Origin: Nostocaceae cyanobacterium CSSed10_463m
GTDB lineage: Bacteria > Cyanobacteriota > Cyanobacteriia > Cyanobacteriales > Nostocaceae
Length of the DNA: 5,785 bases
NCBI GenBank assembly: GCA_003556955.1
Contig: PWQB01000279.1
Location: 1 to 5,785, forward strand
Reading direction: 5' to 3'
Position 1 is the first letter of the stretch; every line of letters begins with the position of its first letter. The notes below the pieces were generated by a model. The model worked only from the letters and a program-made list of their open reading frames with translations, searched no databases and was not told the origin of the DNA. The position numbers and the translations under genes are program-made. This document shows, piece after piece, positions 5,548-5,785 of the stretch.

Positions 5548-5785
5548 ATGAAAAGTCAGGGTAGGGTAGGTTATCCCTACTGGATTTTAGTGAGATTAAC
5601 TTTACAATTAGTTAATAATTTATCCATAAATGAAAAATATCAGATCATTTTATGGATTGACTCTCACCGGACTAAAGTCACGGTGATTCAAACTGTTGTT
5701 ACGAATGAGGAGCCAATGCCATCATTCTCCACAGTTATCTTTCAAGGGATTAACCTTGTGGGACAGTCAAACGTCCCCTACCGTA
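5548..5785 (+). CDS. Possible 5' part of a further gene, cut by the window end
   Basis: From ATG 5548 the frame stays open for 79 codons to the window edge (preceding in-frame stop TGA at 5530-5532); the other frames here are broken by stops. The peptide begins MKSQGRVGYPYWILVRL and contains YQIILWIDSHRTKVTVIQ. I recognise no family. An in-frame ATG at 5716, with GAGGAG at 5707-5712 only three bases upstream, is an alternative start. Against a real gene: the stretch contains two dyad symmetries (5561-5580 and 5664-5686) that look like intergenic elements, and the open length is only modestly above chance in AT-rich DNA. The downstream sequence would settle it. Confidence 0.25.
   Translation, partial: MKSQGRVGYPYWILVRLTLQLVNNLSINEKYQIILWIDSHRTKVTVIQTVVTNEEPMPSFSTVIFQGINLVGQSNVPYR
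5561..5580. repeat. Short inverted repeat
   Basis: GTAGGG (5561-5566) and CCCTAC (5575-5580) are perfect complements around an 8-base spacer. The stem is short and no T-tract follows, so I label it only as a small dyad in the region after the SLH lipoprotein gene. Confidence 0.4.
5664..5686. repeat. Near-perfect palindrome with a single bulged base
   Basis: The arms are TCACCG (5664-5669) and CGGTGA (5681-5686), continued inward by GACT (5670-5673) and AGTC (5676-5679). The only unpaired base in the stem is A5680, and the loop is essentially TAAA once the closing T-A pair is opened. This could be a protein-binding site, an RNA hairpin, or a copy of a dispersed Nostocales palindrome. Confidence 0.55.

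Noticed and set aside
5760..5777. Inverted repeat GGGAC / GTCCC at the window end
   Set aside because: A 5-bp stem with an 8-base loop is expected by chance in this much sequence and lacks a T-tract.

Overview
The window most likely comes from a filamentous, probably heterocyst-forming cyanobacterium (Nostocales type). Three observations point there. It holds a complete circadian-output kinase, SasA, with its KaiB-like N-terminal domain. The octamer GCGATCGC (HIP1, a cyanobacterial signature) occurs six times in 5.8 kb, at 366, 597, 832, 2231, 2833 and 5399. The intergenic DNA carries tandem heptamers and GC-rich palindromes of the kind common in Nostoc, Anabaena and Calothrix genomes. Base composition is moderately AT-rich and Shine-Dalgarno sequences are mostly absent, which also fits.

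Layout. Positions 1-194 are non-coding and rich in repeats: a G-run block, a weak hairpin and a CCCACAC heptamer array ending about 20 bp from the sasA stop. sasA is on the minus strand (195-1382). A divergent gap of about 150 bp separates it from three plus-strand genes. The first (1532-3025) encodes a secreted protein of unknown function and ends in a clear hairpin terminator (3032-3058). The second (3113-3976) encodes a glycosyltransferase resembling family 25 (LPS-biosynthesis type). The third (4038-5411) encodes a lipoprotein with a folded middle domain and three C-terminal S-layer-homology (SLH) repeats. From 5412 to the end lie intergenic hairpins and repeats, plus an open frame (from 5548) that runs off the window and may be the start of another gene.

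How the genes may work together. The three plus-strand genes all look envelope-related: one exported protein, one sugar transferase, and one lipid-anchored protein whose SLH repeats should bind cell-wall glycan. The glycosyltransferase and SLH lipoprotein genes are 61 bp apart with no visible terminator between them and may be co-transcribed. sasA is functionally separate (clock output) and only shares the divergent upstream region. I see no CRISPR array, tRNA, rRNA, complete transposon or obvious defence system. The most open questions are the unknown secreted protein, the glycosyltransferase/SLH-lipoprotein pairing, and the structured DNA at both ends.
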